Positions 8,728 to 17,200 of a stretch of 64,000 nucleotides of DNA are shown in pieces; position 1 is the first letter of the stretch, and each line of letters begins with the position of its first letter. Where the stretch lies: assembly GCA_963725085.1 (NCBI GenBank), contig CAVRXM010000001.1:992001-1056000 (forward strand), given 5' to 3'. This DNA is from VRUE01 sp963725085 (GTDB lineage: Bacteria > Actinomycetota > Thermoleophilia > Solirubrobacterales > 70-9). Under the pieces are notes generated by a model. That model was given only the letters and a program-made list of their open reading frames with translations, did no database searches and was not told the DNA's origin. The position numbers and the translations under genes were made by a program.

Positions 8728-10161
8728 TCAGCCCAGGCGCGAGCGGACGACGACCCGGGCCCCGTGGGCGGGGATCATCGTCACGTTGCGGTGCCGTGCG
8801 CGCTCCGGCTCCGGATCCGCCGCCTCGATGTCGAGCCGCCGCGCCATCATCTCCAGCACGACCCGCTGCTCGGCCATCGCCAGCGCGGCGCCGAGGCAGC
8901 GGCGGGTGCCGCCGCCGAAGGGGATCCACTCGTAGGTTCCCGGCCGGCGGCCGATCCAGCGCTCGGGCAGGAACTCGAACGGCCGCGGGTAGACGTCCTC
9001 GCGGTGGTGGAGGAGGAGGATGCTGACGAGGATCGGGGTGTCGGCCCGGACCGCGTAGGGGCTGAGCAGCCAGGGCGCCATCACCCGCCGGCCGACGATC
9101 GGGACGACCGGGCGCGAGCGCATCGTCTCGAGGATCGTCGCCTCGACCTGCTCGGCGGCGCCATCGCCGGAGCGGACCGCGTCGCGGAGGCGGTCGTGGG
9201 CGTCGGGAGCGCGGACGAGGCGCTCCCACGCCCAGGCGAGCGAGTTCGCCGTCGTCTCATGGCCGGCGAGGACCAGGGTCAGAAGCTCGTCGCGAACCTC
9301 CTGGTCGGTGAGTCCCTCATCATCCTCGGTCCTTGCCTGGAGGAGCTGGGAGAGGATGTCGCGCCGGTCGGCGAGGTCGGGTGCGGCGCGGCGGCGCGCG
9401 ATCACCGCGTAGGTCGGGCGGTCGAGGATCTCGAGCCCGAGCCGGGTCAGGCCGACGGGCTCGTCACGGAAGAGGTTCATCAGCTCGCCGATCTGGGCCG
9501 CGGGCTTGGTCGAGAAGGCGACCAGCCGCTTGGTCGCGAACCGCAGCCAGTACTCGGGCGTGTCCCGTCGCGGCGTGCCCTCGATCCCGAAGATCCCGGA
9601 CATGATCACGTCGAGGGTGATCGCCTGCATCCGCGGCGCCAGCGCGAATGGCCGGCCGACCGGCCAGCCCTCGATCTCGCGCTCGGCGGCGGCGGCGATC
9701 GAGCGGGTGTAGCGCTCGATCGCCTCGCCGTGGAAATTGGGCAGCAGCAGCTTGCGCTGGCGCATGTGGCGCGGTTCGAGCGCGGTCAGGACCGAGCTGC
9801 GCCCGACGATCGGGGCCAGCGGAGACTCGGCGGCGAGCGAGGGGGCGAGCTCGGGCGAGGCGGTGAAGAGGGAGCGGACATGGTCGGGGTGACTGACGAT
9901 GATCAGTCCGCCCGGCATCGAGGTCCGCATCCGGAATGTCTCGCCGAGGCGCCGGCGGGCGCCGAAGACGAACTGGATCTGGCGCTGGTTGAAGCGGAGG
10001 ATCTGCGCCGCGGGGTGCATCTCGACCACCGGCGGCGCCTCGAGGGCCTCCTGCTCGGCGCTCGAGATCGGTCCGGCGGGGGAGGGGAGCGCCTCGCCGA
10101 TCAGGTCCTTCGCCGCCTTCTCGGGAGCGGGGGCGAGCACTGATCCGGCGGTCGAGCTCAT
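8728..10161 (-). CDS. Cytochrome P450
   Basis: 477 residues. The oxygen-activating I-helix motif AGHETT is near residue 290, the K-helix E-x-x-R is in ILETMRSRP, and the heme-binding loop FGGGTRRCLG near residue 425 supplies the axial Cys. These place it among soluble class-I bacterial P450s of the CYP102/CYP4-like style, whose K-helix and heme loop it resembles. It should hydroxylate or otherwise oxidise a hydrophobic substrate using an external electron donor; no ferredoxin or reductase gene is adjacent. The start at 10161 (MSSTAGS) is chosen over upstream in-frame codons that would run into the divergent promoter. It is divergent from pyruvate kinase. Confidence 0.92.
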   Translation of the reverse strand: MSSTAGSVLAPAPEKAAKDLIGEALPSPAGPISSAEQEALEAPPVVEMHPAAQILRFNQRQIQFVFGARRRLGETFRMRTSMPGGLIIVSHPDHVRSLFTASPELAPSLAAESPLAPIVGRSSVLTALEPRHMRQRKLLLPNFHGEAIERYTRSIAAAAEREIEGWPVGRPFALAPRMQAITLDVIMSGIFGIEGTPRRDTPEYWLRFATKRLVAFSTKPAAQIGELMNLFRDEPVGLTRLGLEILDRPTYAVIARRRAAPDLADRRDILSQLLQARTEDDEGLTDQEVRDELLTLVLAGHETTANSLAWAWERLVRAPDAHDRLRDAVRSGDGAAEQVEATILETMRSRPVVPIVGRRVMAPWLLSPYAVRADTPILVSILLLHHREDVYPRPFEFLPERWIGRRPGTYEWIPFGGGTRRCLGAALAMAEQRVVLEMMARRLDIEAADPEPERARHRNVTMIPAHGARVVVRSRLG

Positions 10162-10174
10162 CGGAGATAATGCT

Positions 10175-10188
10175 ACACGGATCAGTGT
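10175..10188. promoter_or_regulatory. Near-palindrome between divergent P450 and pyruvate kinase genes
   Basis: ACACGGATCAGTGT reads almost the same on both strands (12 of 14 positions). It lies 13 nt upstream of the P450 start and 38 nt upstream of the pyk start. The position fits an operator for a dimeric repressor. No regulator gene is adjacent, so this is only a candidate. Confidence 0.3.
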
Positions 10189-10226
10189 CATATAGCAGCG
10201 GACGAGACGGTCTACAGTCACTTGCG

Positions 10227-11660
10227 ATGGAGGCGGAACCGCAGACGAGGACCGAACGCCGGACGAAGATCATCGCGACGCTTGGCCCGGCGAGCTGGGA
10301 CCAGCCCGTCCTCGCCCAGCTGATCGACGCCGGCGCCGACGTCTTCCGGCTCAACTTCTCCCACGCCGATCGCGACCGCCACGCGGAGACGATCGAAGCG
10401 ATCCGCAAGGCCTCCGAGGAGGCGGGCCGATACGTCGCCGTGCTCGGGGACCTGCCGGGGCAGAAGCTGCGGATCGGCGAACTGCGCAACGACGTCGCCG
10501 AGCTCGAGACCGGGACGCACGTGAAATTGACGCCCCGCGACGTCGAGGGCGACGCTGAGACGATCCCGGTCTCCTGGCCGGGCCTCACCTCGCTGCGCGA
10601 GGACGAGCAGGTCTACCTCGCCGACGGGGCGATCCGGCTCCGCGTCTGCGAGCCGGACGGGGACGGCGTCGACTGCGAGGTCGAGGTCGGGGGCACGCTC
10701 TCCTCGCACAAGGGGATGAACGTCCCCGGCGCCAACGCGCAGGCGACGACCGCAGGCGACATCGGCTGGATCGATTTCTCGGTCGAGCACGGCGTCGACC
10801 TGCTCGCCGTCTCCTTCGTCTCGACCGCCGCCGACCTCGAGCCCGTTGCCGACCGGGTCCGCTCGCTCGACTCCGACATCCCGCTGATCGCGAAGATCGA
10901 GAAACGCCAGTCCGCCGAGAACGCCGAGGAGATCATCGAGGCGGCGACCGGCGGGATCATGGTCGCCCGCGGCGACCTCGGCATCGAACTTCCGCTGGCC
11001 GAGGTTCCGCTCGTCCAGAAGCGTCTCATCCGCGCCGCCGGCAGACGGTCGAAGCCGGCGATCACCGCGACCCAGATGCTCGCCTCGATGGTCACCGCGA
11101 GGCGCCCGACCCGGGCCGAGGTGACCGACGTCGCGAACGCGATCTTCGACGGCACCGATGCCGTGATGCTCTCCGAGGAGACGGCGGTGGGCGGCAACCC
11201 GGTCGAGGCGGTTCGCGTGATGGACCAGATCGCGCGGGCCACCGAGCCGGACCTCCCCTACGGCGACTGGCTCTTCAGCCGCACCGACCAGGTCGACCAG
11301 GACGTCGCCGACTCGGTCGCCTGGGGCGCGGTCGGAGCCGTGTACCGGCTTGGGCTCGCGGCACTCGTCGTCCCGACCTACAGCGGGCGCACGGCGCGGC
11401 TGGTCTCCGCACACCGGCCGAACGTCCCGGTCCTGGCGATCTCGCCGCGGATCGAAACCGTGCGCCGGCTCAACATCCTCTTCGGTGTCACGGCTCTGCA
11501 CAGCCACCACGAGACCGAGGTCCGGGCCCTGCTCGACGACTGCGCTGCGCTTGCCGCCAGCCACGGCATCGCCAAGTCCGGCGACCTGATCGCGATCACT
11601 GCCGGCCTGCCCGACCAGGAACTGGGCACGAACCTGTTCGAGGTCCACCGGGTGCCATAG
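10227..11660 (+). CDS. pyk: Pyruvate kinase
   Basis: 477 residues, normal for the enzyme that converts phosphoenolpyruvate and ADP to pyruvate and ATP at the end of glycolysis. The N-terminus RRTKIIATLGPAS is the family opening. The active-site signature around LIAKIEKRQSAEN, the metal- and phosphate-binding segment MVARGDLGIELPL, and the ATQMLASM stretch are all present. The C-terminal allosteric domain runs from about residue 355. The ATG at 10227 gives the standard N-terminus. A 38-codon gene and an enoyl-CoA hydratase follow closely on the same strand and may be co-transcribed. Confidence 0.95.
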   Translation: MEAEPQTRTERRTKIIATLGPASWDQPVLAQLIDAGADVFRLNFSHADRDRHAETIEAIRKASEEAGRYVAVLGDLPGQKLRIGELRNDVAELETGTHVKLTPRDVEGDAETIPVSWPGLTSLREDEQVYLADGAIRLRVCEPDGDGVDCEVEVGGTLSSHKGMNVPGANAQATTAGDIGWIDFSVEHGVDLLAVSFVSTAADLEPVADRVRSLDSDIPLIAKIEKRQSAENAEEIIEAATGGIMVARGDLGIELPLAEVPLVQKRLIRAAGRRSKPAITATQMLASMVTARRPTRAEVTDVANAIFDGTDAVMLSEETAVGGNPVEAVRVMDQIARATEPDLPYGDWLFSRTDQVDQDVADSVAWGAVGAVYRLGLAALVVPTYSGRTARLVSAHRPNVPVLAISPRIETVRRLNILFGVTALHSHHETEVRALLDDCAALAASHGIAKSGDLIAITAGLPDQELGTNLFEVHRVP

Positions 11661-11669
11661 GCTCGCGGG

Positions 11670-11786
11670 ATGAGCCGAATCAAACCCCCCTCGCCGTCGA
11701 TGGCGGTCGCGATCGCAGCGCTGGTGATCGCGATCGCGGGCACCGCGGTCGCCAGCGTCGGGGTCACTCTGCTGATCAGCTGCTGA
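11670..11786 (+). CDS. 38-residue single-helix membrane peptide
   Basis: ATG at 11670, 9 nt after the pyk stop, to a TGA whose last base is the first base of the next gene's ATG. The peptide is a short polar head (MSRIKPPSPS) and one long hydrophobic helix (AVAIAALVIAIAGTAVASVG). The head-plus-helix resembles the start of many Thermoleophilia surface proteins, where S-P followed by a hydrophobic helix is common, but here it ends after 38 codons. The close spacing and stop/start overlap suggest it is translated and coupled to the hydratase. Function unknown. Confidence 0.5.
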   Translation: MSRIKPPSPSMAVAIAALVIAIAGTAVASVGVTLLISC

Positions 11787-12553
11787 TGCGGGTCGAGCGT
11801 GACGACAGCGGCCTCGCCGTCGCGACATTCGACAGCCCGCCGCTGAACCTCTTCGACCGCGCGATGTTCGACTCGCTGCGTGAGACGGTCGAGGAGCTCG
11901 ACCGCGACCCGCCGCGGGCGGTCCTGTTCCGGGCCGAGGGCCGCGCTGTCTCCGGCGGCGTCGACGTCCACGAGTTCGCCGGGGTCACGCCCGAGCAGGG
12001 CTCGGAGCTGTGGACCGAGCTGCTGGGGGTGGTCGACAGGGTTGAACTGCTGCCGGCCCCGGTCGTGTTCGCCGCGCACGCGCTGACCCTGACCGCGGCG
12101 TTCGAGCTGGCGCTCGCCTGCGACCTGATCGTCGCCGCCCGCTCGGCGCAGTTCGGGCTGGTCGAGCGCGTCGTCGGCCTGACGCCCTCGATGGGCGGCA
12201 CCCAGCGCCTCGCCGAGCGGGCGGGTAGCGGCCGCGCCCGGCAGCTGGTGATGACCGGCAATCTATTCGGCGCCGAGGAGCTCGAGCGCTGGAACGTCGT
12301 CAACTACGTCTACGAGGACGACGAGTTCGAGCAGCGCTCGCGGGCACTCGCCGCCGACCTCGCCGCCGGCCCGACCCGCGCCCACGCGATGACCAAGCAC
12401 GTGCTGCGCCGCTTCCGCGAGGGCGGGATCCCGGCAGCCGACGACGCGATCCGCGATGACGCCGGCGAGCTGTTCGGGACCGAGGACCTCCAGCGCGCGG
12501 TGAGGACCTTCCTCGAGAAGGGCCCCGGCCACGCCGAGTTCGAGGGCCGCTAG
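11786..12553 (+). CDS. Enoyl-CoA hydratase/isomerase family protein
   Basis: 255 residues, standard crotonase-fold length. Substrate-binding and oxyanion-hole segments are seen near RAVSGGVDVHEFAG (about residue 52) and LACDLIVAARSAQFGLVE (about 110), followed by the TPSMGGTQRL stretch and a C-terminal helix region with the usual GLF-x-AEE-x pattern. It should hydrate, isomerise or cleave an acyl-CoA; the exact reaction is not evident. The start ATG overlaps the stop of the 38-residue peptide gene (TGATG), indicating translational coupling. It shares its last three bases with the convergent GNAT gene. Confidence 0.88.
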   Translation: MRVERDDSGLAVATFDSPPLNLFDRAMFDSLRETVEELDRDPPRAVLFRAEGRAVSGGVDVHEFAGVTPEQGSELWTELLGVVDRVELLPAPVVFAAHALTLTAAFELALACDLIVAARSAQFGLVERVVGLTPSMGGTQRLAERAGSGRARQLVMTGNLFGAEELERWNVVNYVYEDDEFEQRSRALAADLAAGPTRAHAMTKHVLRRFREGGIPAADDAIRDDAGELFGTEDLQRAVRTFLEKGPGHAEFEGR

Positions 12554-13143
12554 CCGCCGCTCTGGACGGGCTCGCGCCACATCGTCGAGACGGCGACGAC
12601 ATCGTCGGGCGGTCGCCTGAACTCGCCGACCCGCTCGAACCCGAGCCGTTCGTAGCGGCCGTCGTTGGCGGAGTTGCTCGACTCGAGGTAGGCGGGCATG
12701 CCCTCGGCGTCGACCCGGGCCAGGCCGTCGGCCAGCAGCGCCATCCCCGCTCCCCTCCCGCGGTGGTCGGGATGGGTGCCGAGCAGGCTCAGGTAATGGT
12801 GAGGCCTGTCGCGGGGGTGGCTCCGCTCGAACCGGTCGAGCAGCTCGAGGACGTCCGGCGCCCGGTCGCCGGTCAGGTCCCGGAGGACCGACTCGACCCG
12901 GCCCTCCTCTTCCGCGGTCAGCTCGACGCCGCCCGGCGGAATCCAGACCGAGGCGGCGGCGCCATCGTCGGCGATCAGCACCCACGGATAGCGGAGCGCG
13001 CTCGAGACGAGGAAGCGCCACCAGGCCGCCCGGCTCTCGTCGTCGGGAAAGGCCCAGCTCCAGAGGGGATCGGTCGAGAACGCCGCGGTGAGGATGAACG
13101 TCACCGCGTCGAGGTCCCGCTCGGTGGCGACCCGCGCGGCCAT
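12550..13143 (-). CDS. GNAT family N-acetyltransferase
   Basis: 197 residues. N-terminal RVATERDLDAVTFILTAAF and FSTDPLWSWAFPD match the opening of GNAT proteins of the Rv-type acetyltransferase group. The acetyl-CoA-binding motif is LGTHPDHRGRGAGMALL (Q/R-x-x-G-x-G/A), followed by PAYLESSNSAND and YERLGFE, the conserved beta-5 to helix-4 region. Acceptor unknown. A truncated relative of the same subgroup lies at 32807-33348. The gene is convergent with the hydratase gene (4-nt overlap) and divergent from the thioesterase. Confidence 0.85.
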   Translation of the reverse strand: MAARVATERDLDAVTFILTAAFSTDPLWSWAFPDDESRAAWWRFLVSSALRYPWVLIADDGAAASVWIPPGGVELTAEEEGRVESVLRDLTGDRAPDVLELLDRFERSHPRDRPHHYLSLLGTHPDHRGRGAGMALLADGLARVDAEGMPAYLESSNSANDGRYERLGFERVGEFRRPPDDVVAVSTMWREPVQSGG

Positions 13144-13183
13144 GAGTGGCGCTGACCATAGCGGAGCCGATACGGTTGCGCCG

Positions 13184-13651
13184 ATGCCCGATTTCGACGC
13201 GATCGCCGCCGGGATACCCGAGGCGGTTCCATTCGCCAAATACCTCGGGCTGGAGATCAACCGGATCGGCGAGGGAGAGTCACTCGTGACCCTGCCCGAG
13301 CGCCCGGAGCTCACCAACCACGTCGGCTCCCAGCACGCCGGAGCGCTGTTCACCGCCGCCGAGGCGGCGTCGGGAGCGGCCTTCCTCGGCGCCTTCGTCG
13401 AGCGCCTCGCCGAGGTCATCCCGCTCGCCCGCAGCGCCGAGATCTCCTACGACAAGGTCGCCAACGGGCCGATCGAGGCGCGGGGCAGGCTGGGCGTGCC
13501 GGCGGCCGAGGCGCTCGCCACGCTCGAGTCCGAGGGCAGGGTCGTCTTCCCCTGTGAGATCACGATGACCGACGGCGACGGCCAGGAGGTCGCGACGGCG
13601 ACCGTCCACTGGCACGTGCGGTTGAAAGAGCCGGTCGCTTCCGGCGACTAG
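13184..13651 (+). CDS. Hotdog-fold thioesterase-like protein (DUF4442/PaaI type)
   Basis: 155 residues with a single hotdog domain: N-terminal helix PFAKYLGLEIN, then NHVGSQHAGALFTAAEAASGAA, where the H-x-G-x-L-x-x-x-A-E signature supplies the acyl-thioesterase active-site region. The end ATVHWHVRL is the last strand. It probably hydrolyses acyl-CoA, in line with the enoyl-CoA hydratase two genes upstream. The ATG at 13184 is the first good start. The 3' end overlaps the convergent lipoprotein gene by 4 nt. Confidence 0.8.
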   Translation: MPDFDAIAAGIPEAVPFAKYLGLEINRIGEGESLVTLPERPELTNHVGSQHAGALFTAAEAASGAAFLGAFVERLAEVIPLARSAEISYDKVANGPIEARGRLGVPAAEALATLESEGRVVFPCEITMTDGDGQEVATATVHWHVRLKEPVASGD

Positions 13652-14220
13652 CTGGCGCTCAGCCGTTCCATCGCCTGGGCGGCGAAGCGGGAGGCGAGGG
13701 CGCAGGGCCCGGTGACGTGGAGGACCTTGCCGTCGGGGAGCGAGGCGACGACCCCGGTCGAGCCGTAGCGCAGGCACCAGCCGGCCCTGCTCCCGAACGT
13801 CACCCGGGTGGCCCTGGACGCGTGGCTGCGGAGAGCCTGCAGACTGGTCTGTTCGATCGCGACCGTCAACTGCGGCGCCGAGCCCTTCGGAACATATATG
13901 CATGTCGGCCCCTGCGAGCCCACTGACGCTCGAACCTCGCCACCGAGGATCGTCGAGGCCTGATCGAGCGAGACCAGGCGGCACGGGTCTTCCTCGGAGG
14001 CCCCCGTCTCGCTGACCTCGTCGTTCTCCTCGCCTTTCGGGTACTGGGCGATGCTGGGCGAGTCTTCATTGGAGATCGTGTCCGATGAGGGAACGATGTA
14101 GTCGCTCGATCCCTGGGACGCGCTTGCGGCCCCCGGGTCGGTCCCGTGGTCGGTGGAGCCGCCACAGGCCGAAAGCGTGAGGGCGGAGACGATGGCGAGG
14201 ATGAGGGCGAGCCGGGTCAT
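13648..14220 (-). CDS. Putative lipoprotein (DUF3558-like)
   Basis: 190 residues. A hydrophobic leader ends in the lipobox LSAC (Cys at residue 19), followed by a Ser/Gly/Asp-rich linker to about residue 75. A globular domain then carries three more cysteines and sequence resembling actinobacterial DUF3558 lipoproteins (DPCRLVSLDQASTILGG). It should be anchored on the outer face of the membrane. Its ATG overlaps the stop of the 3112-residue surface protein (ATGA), so the two are co-translated. A role in export, assembly or sensing of the giant protein is a reasonable guess without direct evidence. Confidence 0.75.
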   Translation of the reverse strand: MTRLALILAIVSALTLSACGGSTDHGTDPGAASASQGSSDYIVPSSDTISNEDSPSIAQYPKGEENDEVSETGASEEDPCRLVSLDQASTILGGEVRASVGSQGPTCIYVPKGSAPQLTVAIEQTSLQALRSHASRATRVTFGSRAGWCLRYGSTGVVASLPDGKVLHVTGPCALASRFAAQAMERLSAS

Positions 14221-17200
14221 GGTGTGAAGAGCACGTCGACCCAGTAGTTGGTCGCGTTGAAGGTGTTCGATGGGAAGGCGGTCGACGGGCTGTAGGAGTA
14301 GATGCCGTTCGGACTCGTGCTGTTGGCGACCGCGTGCAGCGGCGGGTTGTCGACCGCGGTCGCCAACCCCTGGCCCGTTGCCGAATAGTGACCGTTGGGG
14401 GCGAAATAGCCGGCTACGTAGGTGGTGTTCGCGGCTATCGACACCGGGCTCCCGAAGGAAATCTCCTGCCAGCCGCTGGCGGTCTCGGCGCCGGCGGTCG
14501 CCTGTGCCAGCAGTACCCCGGCTGCGCTCCATAGGCTCACCACGTGCTGGCCGGTGTTCCCCGCCGCCTTGTAGAAGCGAATCCCCCGAATCGTCCCGGC
14601 GACATCGGTGGTGAACTTGACGCCGAGCTCCACCGCGCTCGAATCGTTGGCTTCGAGGGTCGCGGGGACACCCTGTTCGAAGATCGTCGCGCGCGGCATG
14701 ACCGGATTCGAGGCGGCCGATTCCGGGCCGGTCGCGAGGGCGTTCACGCCGGCGACCTTGAAGGTGTAGGTGGTCCCGTTGGAGAGGCCGGTCACGGTCC
14801 CCGAGGTGCCCGCTCCGGACAGCGTCGTCGGGGCCTGCGGACTCGAGCCGATGTACGGCGTTATTCGGTAGCCGGTGATCGGGCTGCCGCCGTCGCCTCC
14901 AGGCGTCCAGGTCACGACTGCGCCCTGGTTGCGGGCTTCAGCCGTAACCCCCGTCGGCGCTTCCGGGCCGCCTGCGGGTACCGGCGTGACAGCATTCGAT
15001 TTCGCCGACTCTGCCCCGGGGCCGGCGGAGTTGATCGCCGCGACCGTGAAGGTGTAGGTGGTGCCGGCGGTGAGCCCGGTGACCGTCGTCGAGCTGGCCG
15101 GCGCGGTTACGGTCGTCGGCGTCTGCGCGGTGGAGCCGATGTACGGCGTGATCCGGTAACTGGTGATCTGGCTGCCGCCATCGCTGGCCGGAGGGGTCCA
15201 GCTCACGGTCGCCTGCTGGCCGCCCGCGCTTGCGCTGACGTTCGTTACCTGACCGGGCGGCTGCGCGGCGGCGGTCGGCGTGAACAGGACATCGACCCAG
15301 TAATTGGAGGCCTGGAACGTGTTTGTCGGAAAGCGCGCGGTGCTGCCGTAGATGTAGACGCCGTTGGCGCTGGTGCCATTGGCGATCGCATGCAGCGGCG
15401 AGTTGTCGACGCCGTTGGCGAGGGTAGGGCCGTTGACAGAGTAGTGGCCATTCGGCGCCAGGTAGCCCGCCACATAGGTGGTGTTGGCCTGGACTGTGAC
15501 CGGGCTGGAGAATTTCACCTGCTGCCAGCCGGATGCCGACTCGCCGCTGAAGTTTGCCTGGGCGAGCAGGGTGCCGGTCGAGCTCCAGAGGCTTCCCACA
15601 TGGGTGCCGGTGTTCGTGCTCGCCTTGTAGAAGCGGATGCCGTTGACCGTGCCCGCGAGGTCGCTGCGGAACTTGAAGCCCAGCTCGACCGACGAGCCGT
15701 CGCCGGAGTCGACCGTGGCCGGGGTCGCGAGGTCGAAGACCGTGTTATATGGGGTGATCGAGGCGGAGGCCGTCGAGTCGGCTCCGGGCCCGGCGGAGTT
15801 GATCGCGGCGACTTTGAAGGTGTATGCGGTGCCGTTGGTGAGGCCGCCGACGCTCGCCGACGTCGCGGCCGACCCGGTGGTTGTCGCGGCCTGCGCGGTG
15901 GAGCCGATGTACGGCGTGATCCGGTAACTGGTGATCGGGCTGCTGCCGCCGCTGGAAGGCGCTGTCCAACTCAGCTGCGCACCGGAGCTCTTGGCGATCG
16001 CGCTCACTGCGGTCGGGGCCCCGGGCGGCGTGCCCGCGTTGACCGTGAAGCTGCGGGTCGCCGGGGTGCTCGGGTTCCCGGCCGCGTCGGTCGCGCGGAC
16101 GCGGAAGGTGTAGGTGCCGTCGGCGAGCGGGTTCGTCGGGGTGTGGGAGGCCCCGGGGCCCGAGCAGGGGCCGAAGCTCGGGGTGCCGGTGTCGATCGAG
16201 CAGGCAAAGCTCGAGCCGGTCTCGGTGGAGTGGAATTCGAAGGTCGGGGTCGAGTCGTTGGTCGTCCCCGAGGGGCCGACGTCGATCACCGCGGTGGGTG
16301 GCGTGGTATCGATTTGCCATTCAAAGAGCGCCGGTGAGGCGTCGGTGTTCGCGGCCCGGTCGATCGCCCGCGCTTCGAAGCGGTGGGCTCCGTCGGCGAG
16401 GCCGCTGTAGCTCTTGGGCGAGGTGCACGCTGCCCAGGCGCTTGCTTCGGTCGAGTCGAGGCGGCACTGCAGCGAGGCGACGCCGGAGCCACCCGGGTCT
16501 TCGCCTGAGAATTCGAAGGAGGCGGCGGCGCTGGCGCTGAGTGCCGGCGGGTGGGCGCCGATCTGGGTCTGCGGCGCGGCCGAGTCCTCGACGTAGGTGA
16601 GCGGCGCCGAGCAGGAGGAGGTGTTGCCCGACGCGGTCGCGGTGGCGCGCAGGGCGGTGCTCGAGTTGTCGGGCACCGTGACCGTGATTCCCGCTTCCAG
16701 TTCGGCGGCGGTGCCGGTCGCGAGCGGGGTCCCGGTGCAGGCGGAGGTGGAATAGATCGAGACCTGGGAGCCGGCGGCGGCGCTGCCGAGGAGCTTGGGC
16801 GCGTTCTGGTTGGCGGGCGAGGCGGGGACGGTCGAGCTGAGGGTCGGGGCGGGGGGAATCGCGGTGTTGACGGTGAAAGATCTCGAGGCCGGGCTGGGGT
16901 CGACGTTGCCGGCTTGGTCGATCGCCCGCGCTTCGAATACGTGTTCGCCGTCGGCGAGCGGCGTGGTCGGCGTGTGAGTCGCCCCCGGCCCGCTGCAGAG
17001 CGCGAAGGCGGCGGCGTCGAAGCGGCATTCGAAGCTCGAGCCGGTCTCGCTCGAGGAGAATCCGAAGGTCGGGGTCGAGTCGTTGGTCGTGCCCGAGGGG
17101 CCGGAGGTGATCGTCGTGTCCGGCGCGGCCGAGTCCTCGACGTAGGTGAGCGGCGCCGAGCAGGAGGAGGTGTTGCCCGACGCGGTCGCGGTGGCGCGCA

